Positions 33,833-42,798 are shown, numbered from the stretch's first letter. The stretch: 50,165 nucleotides of DNA from Synechococcales cyanobacterium bin2.concoct.b11b12b14.033 (GCA_013298875.1 JAAFJH010000009.1:1-50165), one strand, 5' to 3'. A program made the numbers and translations. The notes: generated from the sequence alone by a model not told the origin.

Positions 33833-33925
33833 ATGGTTTTCTTTTTAGCCTCATTGTTTATTTACGGTTGGGGAGTTATCTCAATAGCTATATTGCTAAA
33901 GATAATAAAGAAGTTAAGGGAGTAG
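33833..33925 (+). CDS. very small membrane protein
   Basis: A 30-residue ORF with a single hydrophobic segment (MVFFLASLFIYGWGVISIAI) and a basic tail (KIIKKLRE). Its stop is 11 nt before the ATG of the next gene. Possible but unproven. Confidence 0.35.
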   Translation: MVFFLASLFIYGWGVISIAILLKIIKKLRE

Positions 33926-33936
33926 GAAAAAATAAA

Positions 33937-34512
33937 ATGAGTAATTCAATAAAAAGATGTTTCATGAATTTTTTGAGTCAAGATAATACTGACTTAACTG
34001 ATTTAGAGATTGTAGATAAAAAAGCTGAAATAATAAATTTGTATGAAACTGAATATAATATTAATCCGGTTAATTTTACATTCGATTACTGGCTAAATGC
34101 TGGTAGGTATCATTATCAGAGTTTAAAAATATTATTACAAAGCACCGAAACTGATTGGTATAAAACAAAAATAATACCTTTCAAGAGAAATATTGATACT
34201 CAAGAATTACCACTTATTCAATTACAATGTGGCCAAAAAGTAAATAGTTATAGTGAGAATATCACTGGCTTTGAAGGCAATTTGCAAATCATAATTAATA
34301 CTTCCAGCGTTGATGATATGAGCCTCGGTGAGTGTATTGCTTGGCGAATAATTAATTTATTAGATTTAAACGGCACGAGTTTTGGTCAAGAAATTACAGT
34401 ACCTAATAATCTAAACGGTTTAAATTATAGTTTTGTCAGTAGGTCTAATCAAACAGACAGTTACGATACTCTTATTTTAGATTATTATTTAACTGGTACT
34501 TTTTTAAGTTAA
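33937..34512 (+). CDS. probable tail terminator protein
   Basis: A 191-residue protein. The C-terminal half (CIAWRIINLLDLNGTSFGQEITV, then YDTLILDYYLTGTFLS) resembles the beta-rich body of tail terminator or completion proteins. I chose ATG at 33937 (with GGGAGTAGG upstream) instead of a TTG at 33868 that overlaps the small membrane ORF. Moderate guess from pattern and position. Confidence 0.5.
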   Translation: MSNSIKRCFMNFLSQDNTDLTDLEIVDKKAEIINLYETEYNINPVNFTFDYWLNAGRYHYQSLKILLQSTETDWYKTKIIPFKRNIDTQELPLIQLQCGQKVNSYSENITGFEGNLQIIINTSSVDDMSLGECIAWRIINLLDLNGTSFGQEITVPNNLNGLNYSFVSRSNQTDSYDTLILDYYLTGTFLS

Positions 34513-34526
34513 TATTACATAATTTA

Positions 34527-34562
34527 AATTCCTAATTCTTGATTTAGGTTTAAGTTGGAATT
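34527..34562. other. imperfect inverted repeat AATTCC...GGAATT
   Basis: AATTCC (34527-34532) and GGAATT (34557-34562) enclose an AT-rich 24-bp spacer just upstream of operator-like site 7. It may be a decayed copy of the 28-bp palindrome or an end-of-operon hairpin. Confidence 0.3.
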
Positions 34563-34579
34563 AGTAATATTGTATTATA

Positions 34580-34607
34580 ATTCCTAATAGTTGTAACTAT
34601 TCAGAAT
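34580..34607. promoter_or_regulatory. 28-bp palindromic operator-like site 7
   Basis: Plus-strand arms ATTCCTAATAGTTG and TAACTATTCAGAAT, ending 3 nt before the start codon at 34611. TATAAT (34575-34580) lies directly upstream and overlaps the first base of the site. This is the clearest example of the type with TATAAT, palindrome, then ATG. Confidence 0.8.
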
Positions 34608-34610
34608 AAG

Positions 34611-35078
34611 ATGGCTTTAAGCGAAACCGATATTGAAACTTTATCTCAAAAACTAATTAATCGTTTTAATTTAATTGATTTTCCAGATGTAGAAAATATT
34701 GTAAAAGAAAATATTTCTATCTGGGATTTAAAACTAGAGGAAAAATTCCCAACTGTTTATTTTAATGGTTTAAGCAGCAATGTCTTGAAAGAAAAAGAAT
34801 TTATTAAAGCAAGAGAATATTATATTTTATGCAATTTATTTACCGAACATTCGGAATATTTGGCAAGTTTTAACCAAGCTCAAAATATTACCGAAATTCA
34901 AAACTCAGCGGGTACTAGAATGAAAATGTCTGACAATAAGACTCAGGAATTAAAAGCAAGTGATTATTGTCAGTTTGCACAAAGTATATTAATTACTTTA
35001 GGAGTATTCACTAAGCCAAGCAAAATTACATTTACTCAAGCTAATAACGTTTTAGTTAAAGATAATTTAAATTATTAA
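34611..35078 (+). CDS. probable head-tail connector protein
   Basis: A 155-residue mostly helical protein (SQKLINRFNLIDFPDVENIV, then YYILCNLFTEHSEYLASFNQ, then LKASDYCQFAQSILITLGVF). This helical layout fits the small connector/adaptor proteins that bind under the portal. It is next to the capsid region but on the opposite strand. Confidence 0.45.
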   Translation: MALSETDIETLSQKLINRFNLIDFPDVENIVKENISIWDLKLEEKFPTVYFNGLSSNVLKEKEFIKAREYYILCNLFTEHSEYLASFNQAQNITEIQNSAGTRMKMSDNKTQELKASDYCQFAQSILITLGVFTKPSKITFTQANNVLVKDNLNY

Positions 35079-35103
35079 AAATACTTTAATCTTCGTTGAT
35101 CAA

Positions 35104-35137
35104 TAAAAAAACCCTCTCAGTTTTAAGGCTCAGAGGG
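35104..35137 (-). terminator. strong intrinsic terminator, mainly for minus strand
   Basis: CCCTCT (35112-35117) pairs with AGAGGG (35132-35137). On the minus strand a run of seven T follows directly (35110-35104), giving a classical rho-independent terminator for the capsid operon. On the plus strand the hairpin also lies just after the connector gene, so it may work in both directions where the two transcripts converge. Confidence 0.8.
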
Positions 35138-35214
35138 AGTATTATAACAAAAAAGAAAAAATAAAATTCAAATAAAATTTCAAATACTAATAGTTATTAG
35201 ATCATTGGTTATTT

Positions 35215-35559
35215 TTAACTTTTTCCCTCCTCTTTTTTTTTAGTATCAGTTTCACTTTCAGCTTTAGGTAAGTTATCGAAAGGAAGCTTATTTTCATCTT
35301 CATTTAAACTTTGAGTTTGAGCTAATGGAGGCTGGATCTGACTTAAACCTTGTAGTTGAGGTGTTTGTTCATCTAATGGTGGTTCTGGAAATTCATCTTT
35401 AATAGGTTCTTCAGCTATCAAATAATGAATACCTTCCTTCATTCTACTCAATAAATTGTCATCTACTTCAACTTCATCTCCTTTATTCAAAGAAATAAAT
35501 TTATTCTGCTTGTGATCAAAATATTGAATAGTACCTTCTGAAATTATTTTTATTAACAT
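35215..35559 (-). CDS. hypothetical head-region protein
   Basis: A 114-residue protein. The N-terminal 55 residues (KIISEGTIQYFDHKQNKFISL, KGDEVEVDDNLLSRM) form a small beta domain, and the C-terminal half is Pro/Gln/Glu-rich and probably disordered. I chose ATG at 35559, with GGAGG 12 nt upstream, over ATG at 35583. Directly after the capsid gene; a head-associated role is likely. Confidence 0.5.
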   Translation of the reverse strand: MLIKIISEGTIQYFDHKQNKFISLNKGDEVEVDDNLLSRMKEGIHYLIAEEPIKDEFPEPPLDEQTPQLQGLSQIQPPLAQTQSLNEDENKLPFDNLPKAESETDTKKKEEGKS

Positions 35560-35560
35560 T

Positions 35561-36661
35561 TTAAAACACCTCCAAAACGCCATTTAGTCTGTTTAATCTC
35601 TTCCTAACAGCGATTCTAGCTCTTAAACCAGCTGTCAGAGTACCGATTTTTTCCGAGCTAGTATTATTGTCAATAGTTCCGTCGTAAATATGAGTAGAAG
35701 CCCCCGTTCTCTCATCTCTAGTAACATATTTAGGATCTAATTTAGTTGGCCCGACATAAACATCAATAATTGGAGTCGATTGAGTGTCTGAAGCAACCAA
35801 GATTTTATTTTCGGGAGCATATCTGGTTGGGACTCCATTTACATAATAAACATCATCACCGCTCACAATCTGTCCAAAATATTCAGCCAAAGTACCATTA
35901 TTTAGAACATTTTGAGGCAAATAGCTTATATTTTGTGCAAACTGAGGTGAATATAAGCCGGCTACTTGCTTATTCTTGGCAATCAAACGGGTTATTTTAG
36001 AACTCATTAAAGTTTTAGAATTGCCCATCTGCTTTGGAACAGTCCAATTAAGCATTAAATTAATAATATTTTCCATATCCGCAATGATAGGAGCATTAAC
36101 ATCTGTCCATGGAGTGCTTACGGTTAGCCAATCGAGGTAAGGTAAAGTCAAAGATTTAGTACTTCCTGTTTTGCGTTTGCTATCAATTTGCCCAAATAAT
36201 GCCCCATAAATATATTTGCCAACAGTAGTAGCCATTTGCTGTTGTAGAGTGGCAAATGCCTTTTGTAAAAGTAAAATTTTAGCTTGTTCTACCGTCTCAG
36301 CATAAGAAACAAGAGTATTACCTACAATCATTTTGCCAGCATAACTATCTATATCAGACGGAGTAATAGAAACATATCTACCAAATTCTTGGCTCCTATT
36401 TTCAGTAATTTTACCTTCTGATAAACCTGTTACCGATAAACTTTCGTGCTCATCTACAAGCTCAAGTTCCCCTTCCGGAATCGTATCAATTAAAGTAGCG
36501 AAATCTAAATCACTAACATAATTAATGCTCACCAAGCCGTTTTGAACTGGTACAAATTCTTTTGGGTCGGTAATTAAACCACTAGGTTTATCTGGGCCTT
36601 GCATTACAGAAACTCGCTCTGTAATTGTTTTAAGTTTTCTTGATAAAAATTGATTTGACAT
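35561..36661 (-). CDS. major capsid protein (lambda gpE / HK97 fold)
   Basis: A 366-residue protein that has the size and layout of lambda gpE-type capsid proteins: an N-terminal arm, a long helix region (VEQAKILLLQKAFATLQQQM), a central beta domain and a C-terminal segment (GLRARIAVRKRLNRLNGVLEVF). It is flanked by the decoration and protease genes, as in lambda. The capsid gene order supports the call. Confidence 0.85.
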   Translation of the reverse strand: MSNQFLSRKLKTITERVSVMQGPDKPSGLITDPKEFVPVQNGLVSINYVSDLDFATLIDTIPEGELELVDEHESLSVTGLSEGKITENRSQEFGRYVSITPSDIDSYAGKMIVGNTLVSYAETVEQAKILLLQKAFATLQQQMATTVGKYIYGALFGQIDSKRKTGSTKSLTLPYLDWLTVSTPWTDVNAPIIADMENIINLMLNWTVPKQMGNSKTLMSSKITRLIAKNKQVAGLYSPQFAQNISYLPQNVLNNGTLAEYFGQIVSGDDVYYVNGVPTRYAPENKILVASDTQSTPIIDVYVGPTKLDPKYVTRDERTGASTHIYDGTIDNNTSSEKIGTLTAGLRARIAVRKRLNRLNGVLEVF

Positions 36662-36669
36662 TCTATTCC

Positions 36670-37176
36670 TTAATTAAAAATAACTGTTTCGGGGTCTAAA
36701 TTTGCTTGTTTGACTAAGCCTTGAAATATGCCACCTAGTGCGGTATCAACTGCATAATTGAATGCTACTCTCAAGTCAGCACTTGTACTATTTGCGTCAT
36801 GTACAAATAATTTACTTGAAAATACTTCAATATTCCGAAGGTGAATGACGGTAATTATTCCGCCATCTTCAGTAAAATCTCTTTCAATATATTTATTGCC
36901 ATCATCATCTTTAATAATCCAGACGACCCCTTTAATTACGCTTTCTAGAAAAGCCTTACTCATATCTTTTCTAATTTTTTTGATTTTGCCTGGTGCCGAA
37001 ACATAAACCAAGTCTTTAAATTTTAAATTATTACTTAATGCGTCTAAGTTACCTGCTGGAGTAACAAAATCAAATTCATAAGTGCCAACTGGATTGGGAT
37101 ATTGATCAAGTGGATAAGCATTAATTGGATCAACTGGGTTCGGTGGCAAATTATAAGTAACTGAAGCTTCTACCAT
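36670..37176 (-). CDS. probable head decoration protein
   Basis: A 168-residue protein, beta-rich, between the protease/scaffold and capsid genes, the place of lambda gpD. It contains LVYVSAPGKIKKIRK and IHLRNIEVFSSKLFVHDANS. No family-specific motif is recognised; the call rests on position. Confidence 0.5.
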   Translation of the reverse strand: MVEASVTYNLPPNPVDPINAYPLDQYPNPVGTYEFDFVTPAGNLDALSNNLKFKDLVYVSAPGKIKKIRKDMSKAFLESVIKGVVWIIKDDDGNKYIERDFTEDGGIITVIHLRNIEVFSSKLFVHDANSTSADLRVAFNYAVDTALGGIFQGLVKQANLDPETVIFN

Positions 37177-37186
37177 TTTTATCTCC

Positions 37187-38569
37187 TTAAATTGATAAAT
37201 TAGTTAGGGCATTATCAAACTGTTTATTTATTTGTTTTAGCTCATCATCAGAAGCTTTATCATTACTACCAGGAGTATGTTGAACTGCCGAATTTCTGAT
37301 AAAAAATTTACTGGTATCAAGTTGATTAGTATTTTCAGGTGCTTTTTCTTCTACTTTTTGAGTATTAGCTGAAAGCTCTGAATGAACTTGTTTTAATTCA
37401 TCAAGTGAGCATTTTGCATAAATACTTTTTTCAGAAGCAGTTAAGTTTTTAATACTATCGATTTGAGTAATTAAATTAGTTTTATCAGCTTCTTCTCTAT
37501 CATTTTTTTCAGTTTCTAAAGCTAAAACTTTTGCTTCTAAAGCAACGATTTTATCATCTTTAGCTTTGCTTTCAGAGGTTAAAAGCTCTTTGCTTGAGTT
37601 CAGAGCCTCTACCTCTTGTTTTAACTTTTCAAGTTCAGTGGTCATATTGTTGGGGGTTGTAAGGGAAATTGAAATAGAGTCCTGAATCAATGCTGGCTTT
37701 TGCCCAGTATCAATCAGGCTGACCAAATGCGTATAAGCTGAATCACGATTACCAACTTCATTAATTAAACCTAATTCTTTGGCTTGATTAGCTTCAAAAT
37801 GCCTACCTTCCGCCCATGGCACAAACCCTTCAGCATCTTTCTCTAAGCTTAAGTTTCTTCTCTCAGCAACGAAATTATAAAACTTTTGCCCTTCTTCATT
37901 AACTTCATTTGCAATATTGGAATAATCTTTTACATCAAATTTTTCCCAGTTATTTGGCTTTCCTTTGTCCGCTCCAAAACGAATAGTAATTGGTTGAATG
38001 CCTTGCTCTTTAAGCATTTCATACATATTCAAAGTTTGCCAGATAGTACCAACCGAGCCAATTCGGGAACTTTCAGAAGCAAAAATTGAATTGGAACAAG
38101 TAGCAAACATATAAGCCATGCTCATGCACCAAGCTTTAGAATGAGCTACTATTGGCTTACCTAAATCCAAAATACTATTAATTGCATCTTTATAGCCTCT
38201 CGCACTCCCACCAGGTGAATCAAGATTTAATAAAATTCCTTTTACTGAATTATCTTTTTTAAACTGCTTAAAGTCGCTTTCAATGAATGAATAAGGTGTT
38301 TCATAATCATACATGTAATAAAATAGCTCTTCGTTTGAAGTTAAACAGCCAGTAATCGGGTAAGTAACAATCCCATTATTATCAATAGACCATTTAGGAG
38401 TAAACCATTGGCTTGCTTTTGCATTCTCATAATCATCAAGAGAACCAGTCGGAGCTTTACTCGTATCAATTAGTTTTATTTTTTCTTTGAATTTATTAAT
38501 ATGCTCAAGCAAGCTAGGCTCATCGGCAAAGTAAATATTATTTGAATTGAGTAAATTTAAATCTTTCAT
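37187..38569 (-). CDS. S49-family head maturation protease with scaffold domain
   Basis: A 460-residue protein. Residues 60-290 match the SppA/S49 peptidase fold of lambda gpC: NLDSPGGSA (115-123), the catalytic serine in WCMSMAYMFA (Ser150), and IGSVGTIWQ. The C-terminal 150 residues include a strong coiled coil (about 311-360, KLKQEVEALNSSKELL and following heptads) and a Ser/Thr-rich tail, as expected of the scaffold part. It overlaps the portal gene by 4 nt. An internal ATG at residue 309 could give a free scaffold, as Nu3 does in lambda, but no ribosome binding site is seen. Confidence 0.88.
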   Translation of the reverse strand: MKDLNLLNSNNIYFADEPSLLEHINKFKEKIKLIDTSKAPTGSLDDYENAKASQWFTPKWSIDNNGIVTYPITGCLTSNEELFYYMYDYETPYSFIESDFKQFKKDNSVKGILLNLDSPGGSARGYKDAINSILDLGKPIVAHSKAWCMSMAYMFATCSNSIFASESSRIGSVGTIWQTLNMYEMLKEQGIQPITIRFGADKGKPNNWEKFDVKDYSNIANEVNEEGQKFYNFVAERRNLSLEKDAEGFVPWAEGRHFEANQAKELGLINEVGNRDSAYTHLVSLIDTGQKPALIQDSISISLTTPNNMTTELEKLKQEVEALNSSKELLTSESKAKDDKIVALEAKVLALETEKNDREEADKTNLITQIDSIKNLTASEKSIYAKCSLDELKQVHSELSANTQKVEEKAPENTNQLDTSKFFIRNSAVQHTPGSNDKASDDELKQINKQFDNALTNLSI

Positions 38570-40050
38570 GGTGTATTGCCTCCAACTGTTATTGGTGCAT
38601 TAAAAACACTTGCGTCAAAACCCAAATCAGTAATTTCTTTTTCGGTAACTTTGTATCCAGTGTCCATTTTCAGTTTTAAATTTTGAAGTTTTAAATTAAT
38701 TGTTTCGGCCTTAGTCTTTTCAGCTTTTGCGATTAACTCAGCCCGTACAACTTCACTAGGCTTAATTGTTACCTTAAAGTCTGTTGGCAATGTTTGATTT
38801 AATACTCTATATTTGAACTCAACCAAATCAGTTAAAATACCAGCCATGAATCCTCTAATTTCGCTTTCCTGTTCCAAAAACAATTCAACATCGATACTAA
38901 ATTGAGTTTCAGTTCTTGATTGAGATAAACCTAGGAACTGGGCGGGTACATGCAAGGCTGCGGATAATGGCTTTTCAACAGCATCTTCTAAAGGTTTTAT
39001 GGCAGCATGCTCTAAAGTTGAATAAGTATTTAACTCAACATTCTCATCGGTAATTGAAGCACCTTGAACAAACATATAATTATTTTTAGTGTCTGGATTC
39101 TTTACAATTTGTCCAGTCGGATTGCTTATTTGTTTTCTAATCTCTTCAGAAGCTTTTTTTACTTCACTCGATTCATTTTGAGCTTCGTCGCTCTCAAATG
39201 CAAGTCCCATACCTCTAATAGGGTTTTTTTCCTCTGGCTCTGTGAGTTTAAAATGAGCATGTTTTAATAACGCTAATTTCTCAACCAACGCTCTAATTAA
39301 CCTTTGAAATAATGACTCAGTATAAATAACTTCTGTAGCTGAAGAGAAAAAAGGAATTGGCTTTTTAGTCTGATAATCAATGTCGAAAAAAAACAATTGA
39401 AATTGCTCTAAATCAGATTCAAATTTAAACTTCTCTTCTTCGGTTAAACCTTCATTAATAGCTGATAAATTAATCTTATCGGTTTTATATTTGGTGCTAT
39501 TAGTTTGTTTATCAAAAATTGGTTTAATACTACTAAATGGAATGTCAATCAATCTAAATTCCAATTCATTTAAAGCATTGTTCGACAAATCAATCCAATA
39601 AGCTATCCCGCCTTGCTGTAAAACGGCTTTCACAAAATAAGACTGCAAAGCATACATACCACTTTTGCCACTGCGAGGTACTAATTTAGATAAATAAGTC
39701 TCAATTTCTTTTTTTAATTCATCACTCAATTTCCCTTCAATTTCAATATCATTCGTGCAAAATGATTTATAAGTTGAAGCAGCTTTTTTTCCGTAATGAT
39801 GAATATCTGTTATATAAGCAATACTGGATATAGAACTTTCAGTAGCCAACTCTTCCGAACTTCTCCAAAATGTTAATAAGTTAGTGAATACAGAAGCAAT
39901 GCTGGTAGTTGTTTCGTCAAGTTTTAGAGTCTTGCTTCCAGAAAATAAAATTGTATTGCCAACAGTTTGCTTAACTACTTCTCCGGTAGGTTGGACCGAG
40001 GAAGCTTTATTATTCTTTTTAGGCTTTTGAAAAATACTGAAAATGCTCAT
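38566..40050 (-). CDS. portal protein (lambda gpB type)
   Basis: A 494-residue protein with an N-terminal variable arm and a central region matching lambda-type portals: YLSKLVPRSGKSGMYALQSYFVKAVLQQGGIAYWID, RLIDIPFSSIKPIFD, and a C-terminal PLEDAVEKPLSAALHVPAQFLGL followed by helices. I chose ATG at 40050, one codon past the TTG at 40056. Its own promoter-linked palindrome (site 8) lies just upstream. Confidence 0.85.
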   Translation of the reverse strand: MSIFSIFQKPKKNNKASSVQPTGEVVKQTVGNTILFSGSKTLKLDETTTSIASVFTNLLTFWRSSEELATESSISSIAYITDIHHYGKKAASTYKSFCTNDIEIEGKLSDELKKEIETYLSKLVPRSGKSGMYALQSYFVKAVLQQGGIAYWIDLSNNALNELEFRLIDIPFSSIKPIFDKQTNSTKYKTDKINLSAINEGLTEEEKFKFESDLEQFQLFFFDIDYQTKKPIPFFSSATEVIYTESLFQRLIRALVEKLALLKHAHFKLTEPEEKNPIRGMGLAFESDEAQNESSEVKKASEEIRKQISNPTGQIVKNPDTKNNYMFVQGASITDENVELNTYSTLEHAAIKPLEDAVEKPLSAALHVPAQFLGLSQSRTETQFSIDVELFLEQESEIRGFMAGILTDLVEFKYRVLNQTLPTDFKVTIKPSEVVRAELIAKAEKTKAETINLKLQNLKLKMDTGYKVTEKEITDLGFDASVFNAPITVGGNTP

Positions 40051-40073
40051 TATCAATTAATAATATCAAAATA

Positions 40074-40101
40074 GTTCCGAATAGTTGTAGGTTTTAGGAA
40101 T
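40074..40101. promoter_or_regulatory. 28-bp palindromic operator-like site 8
   Basis: Plus-strand arms GTTCCGAATAGTTG and TAGGTTTTAGGAAT. It sits between the terminase and portal genes. On the minus strand TTTTGATATTATT follows directly and the portal start codon comes 10 nt later. Confidence 0.75.
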
Positions 40102-40104
40102 AAA

Positions 40105-41883
40105 TTAGAATTTTTCTAACTGTTTATCGAATTTTTCACTTTGCTTAAAGAAATTAAATAAATAATAAAAATCCAAAGCACCGGCCAAAGAATCTGGGCC
40201 GTCCACAAATCTGGCCGTAGGAAATTGAATTAATTGATTCCAGAACTCACCATTTAATTGTTCATTAAATTTCAAAGTGTTTGGTGCTAGGCCTAGAGAA
40301 GTCAAAATATTGTCGATGGAAGTTAATTTATTAGTTCCCGACTTTTGAGCGATTGGAGTAACTGGATAAATAATTAATTTGTAATTAGGGTCTAAAAGCC
40401 CTCTTTTAATTAATTCTTCTCTCTTAAACTTTAATATTGATGCATACATGCCCTGAAACGTACTTGCTTCAATGCCTAAATATTTAACTCCCCATTGCTG
40501 ACATTTTAATAATATTCTCTCAGCTTGTATTTCAGGCGGGTCTCTCATTAATAAATTATCCAAAACGAAGTCTAAACCAGTTACTACTCCAAGCGGACTA
40601 TTATTAGACCTTCTTTCACTCTCAGTTTTTTGATGTCCTAAAATAGTTAAACTTGCATAACAACCTTTTTCATAATCTTTACCTTCTGCCCCGTCGAAAT
40701 AAGCAATTCTGTTAAGGTTAAATAGATCTATTTCATGGCCAAGCCAATGAATTTTATTAGCAATAACCTTAAATAGAATATCCTTTCTTTTTTGTTCGCC
40801 ATCTATTAAATAAGAACTGAATTTCAGTTTGGATGGATTAATTGGATTGCCTTGCTTCTCTCTGTTAAAAGTGGCCAATCCTTTTTGTAATCTAAATATT
40901 CTTAATGACCAATAAGGCTCACCAGCTTCCCAATTAATGATTAAGCCCTCATCCATTAATTCTTTATTATTCAAATAAAACTTCTTGGCATTCTCAACTC
41001 TTTTTTGTGAGTCAAATTCGGCAGCTGTATTTAAAATAATACTGTCAAATTGATTCCATAAAGCTCCTTCATCTGGCTCATGAAGAACGGCTGGATAAAT
41101 TCTTGTATTATATCGACTATTTTCTTTGAGCTTCATTACAAGACATTCAGGGTGCAAAGCTGTATTCACCAATAGAAAAACCGTTTGAATTGGAAAGGTG
41201 GGAGTTGTGCCAGCTGGCTCTATAGCATCTGTCCAAGTTCTGTAATTTCTGTCTCGCATGGTTGGGGAATTGCCCATCTCCTCAGATTCAATATCGTCAC
41301 CAATGCACAAAGTTATCCGGGTTCCTTCCTCATTCAAACCCCGAACATCTTGATTAATAGATCTAGACATTATCTTGCAGCCATTAACTAATATTTCGTC
41401 TGTATTATCTTTTGTAATGAAAGGTTCATAAGTTTCTTGTATACCAACTCTTCTCAATAATCTTGAAATATTTTTTAAATTCTCTTTGGCCTTATCCGAA
41501 TTATTAGTTACCAATAAAATAAGCTTTTCTCTTTTGTAAAGAACTTGCCAAGCCGGAAAGCAAATACTTAATAAAGTGCTTTTTGCATTGCCACGCGGGG
41601 CTATAAAGTTTTCATGCTTGCTAAAAGAACGATGTCCATTTAAATCTGAATATTTAGATATTTCCCCGGCAATTTCAAAAACATCATCATGCAGGAAACC
41701 AGCTGGCCCCCAAAAAAGATGTAAGCAAAATCTATAAACAAATAATCTAAAATCATGTTGACAAGCTTTTATCCACCCTCTTCGCCTTCTTTCAAAATCA
41801 AGCGGAATAATTTTTGAATGAATAATCTCAAGTTTTTTCTTAAATTCAAGATGATTATTTTGTATTTGGCTTAAAGTCTTCAT
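40105..41883 (-). CDS. terL: terminase large subunit
   Basis: A 592-residue protein. The ATPase part has a Walker-A-like APRGNAKST (residues 95-103) and Walker B ITLCIGDDIE (190-199). The nuclease part begins near AYFDGAEGKDY (Asp397) and includes FVDGPDSLAGALDFYYLF near the end, with acidic residues that would bind metal. Size and motifs fit a lambda/HK97-related packaging motor. I chose ATG at 41883; the upstream TTG would overlap the 28-bp site. The gene follows the small subunit. Confidence 0.9.
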   Translation of the reverse strand: MKTLSQIQNNHLEFKKKLEIIHSKIIPLDFERRRRGWIKACQHDFRLFVYRFCLHLFWGPAGFLHDDVFEIAGEISKYSDLNGHRSFSKHENFIAPRGNAKSTLLSICFPAWQVLYKREKLILLVTNNSDKAKENLKNISRLLRRVGIQETYEPFITKDNTDEILVNGCKIMSRSINQDVRGLNEEGTRITLCIGDDIESEEMGNSPTMRDRNYRTWTDAIEPAGTTPTFPIQTVFLLVNTALHPECLVMKLKENSRYNTRIYPAVLHEPDEGALWNQFDSIILNTAAEFDSQKRVENAKKFYLNNKELMDEGLIINWEAGEPYWSLRIFRLQKGLATFNREKQGNPINPSKLKFSSYLIDGEQKRKDILFKVIANKIHWLGHEIDLFNLNRIAYFDGAEGKDYEKGCYASLTILGHQKTESERRSNNSPLGVVTGLDFVLDNLLMRDPPEIQAERILLKCQQWGVKYLGIEASTFQGMYASILKFKREELIKRGLLDPNYKLIIYPVTPIAQKSGTNKLTSIDNILTSLGLAPNTLKFNEQLNGEFWNQLIQFPTARFVDGPDSLAGALDFYYLFNFFKQSEKFDKQLEKF

Positions 41884-41909
41884 TCTAAAAACATGCAACT
41901 ATTTGGAAA
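41882..41909. promoter_or_regulatory. 28-bp palindromic operator-like site 9
   Basis: Minus-strand arms TTTCCAAATAGTTG and CATGTTTTTAGAAT; the last base overlaps the start codon of the large terminase gene. The upstream gene's stop codon lies immediately before it. Confidence 0.7.
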
Positions 41910-42575
41910 TTACAGTTTATCTTGAATTTCATCATACCAAGTTGCGTCCAAATCTTGAATTTCTTCTTTTGGCTTTTCTTTTAATAATTTGTCTAAAGCA
42001 AATAAATCATCGTTAGAGGCTTTAAATAATTGAACTGCGAATAATAAAACTGTGCCAGATTTAAGCTTGGGATTTACAAATACTTCTTTTTCTTCTTGGA
42101 CAAATAAAGTGTCATAAATCGCTTTCATCGCCGACTTACGCATGTGGTGAGCGTCATTGTATCTTTCTTCAATCGTTAAAGTAATTGGGCTTTTCTTATT
42201 ATTATCATCTGATTCTGGTGGCTTATCTTTATTACTATCTTTATTTTCTTGGCTAATCTTGCTTACAGCATCGACCACACCCTGCTTTTTTAATGCCTGT
42301 AGCTCCTCCTTCCAGCCATTTTTTTTAATCGTTCGGGAAATGGTACTAGCGTGCATTTTTGCCCCAAATTCAGACTCAAGTTGCTTTTCGATTTCTCTTA
42401 ATTTGCTTCCCGCAAAAAACAATTCTTTAATTACTGAATCGAAGCTGGAAGTATCAATACTCATAATAATATTTTGAGGAATTGCAAAATCTAAATTTTT
42501 TATTGCGAAATTTTTTGCAGTGTTTGCAAAATCTAAATCAATCTTAGGCAAATTAACATTAATATTATATGTCAT
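41910..42575 (-). CDS. terS: terminase small subunit
   Basis: A 221-residue protein preceding terL. It has an N-terminal HTH region (FAGSKLREIEKQLESEFGAK, then STISRTIKKNGWKEEL) as in DNA-binding small terminases, an acidic/Lys linker (residues 110-145) and a C-terminal helical domain. I chose ATG at 42575 over an upstream long TTG-start frame, because residues before it look like non-coding sequence. It is followed after the operator-like site by terL. Confidence 0.75.
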   Translation of the reverse strand: MTYNINVNLPKIDLDFANTAKNFAIKNLDFAIPQNIIMSIDTSSFDSVIKELFFAGSKLREIEKQLESEFGAKMHASTISRTIKKNGWKEELQALKKQGVVDAVSKISQENKDSNKDKPPESDDNNKKSPITLTIEERYNDAHHMRKSAMKAIYDTLFVQEEKEVFVNPKLKSGTVLLFAVQLFKASNDDLFALDKLLKEKPKEEIQDLDATWYDEIQDKL

Positions 42576-42768
42576 ATTGATTGAGTGAATAAACTCAACG
42601 TTGCAAAGTAGAACTAATAAATATAACTTTACCTTAAAAACAATACAAAAGTTTAGATTTTTAGTGCCAAAAAATGCAACAAACCTTAAAAAATGCAAAA
42701 AAAGCCTAAATTTTGCAACAAAAATGCAAAAAAATAAAAGGAATTGCAATCGAATTCTTAATTTTGCG
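42483..42768. promoter_or_regulatory. phased TGCA motifs, candidate packaging site
   Basis: TGCA/TGCG motifs in A-rich context start at 42483, 42504, 42516, 42525, 42602, 42675, 42694, 42714, 42725, 42745 and 42765. From 42675 the spacings are 19, 20, 11, 20 and 20 bp, close to whole helical turns. They lie upstream of and inside the start of the small terminase gene, as packaging sites often do. Confidence 0.4.
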
Positions 42769-42770
42769 TT

Positions 42771-42796
42771 TTTATTTAAAAGGGCTTTCGCCCCAT
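42771..42796 (-). terminator. intrinsic terminator (minus strand)
   Basis: On the minus strand GGGC, loop GAAA, GCCC is followed by TTTT and more A/T-rich sequence; an A-run precedes the stem. It lies directly after the stop codon of the 72-residue gene and separates the early leftward operon from the terminase genes. Confidence 0.7.
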
Positions 42797-42798
42797 TT

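Noticed and set aside
35187-35200. Palindrome CTAATAGTTATTAG near the end of the capsid operon, sharing the AATAGTT core with the ten late sites
   Set aside because: It lacks the ATTCC and GGAAT outer arms and is not upstream of a gene, so I did not count it as an eleventh site.
37187-37645. Separate scaffold protein from an internal ATG in the S49 protease gene
   Set aside because: Plausible by analogy with lambda Nu3, but no ribosome binding site is visible before residue 309.
42576-42749. N-terminal extension of the small terminase from a TTG start
   Set aside because: The added residues are Phe/Leu-rich translation of A/T-rich repeat DNA and do not look like protein sequence.
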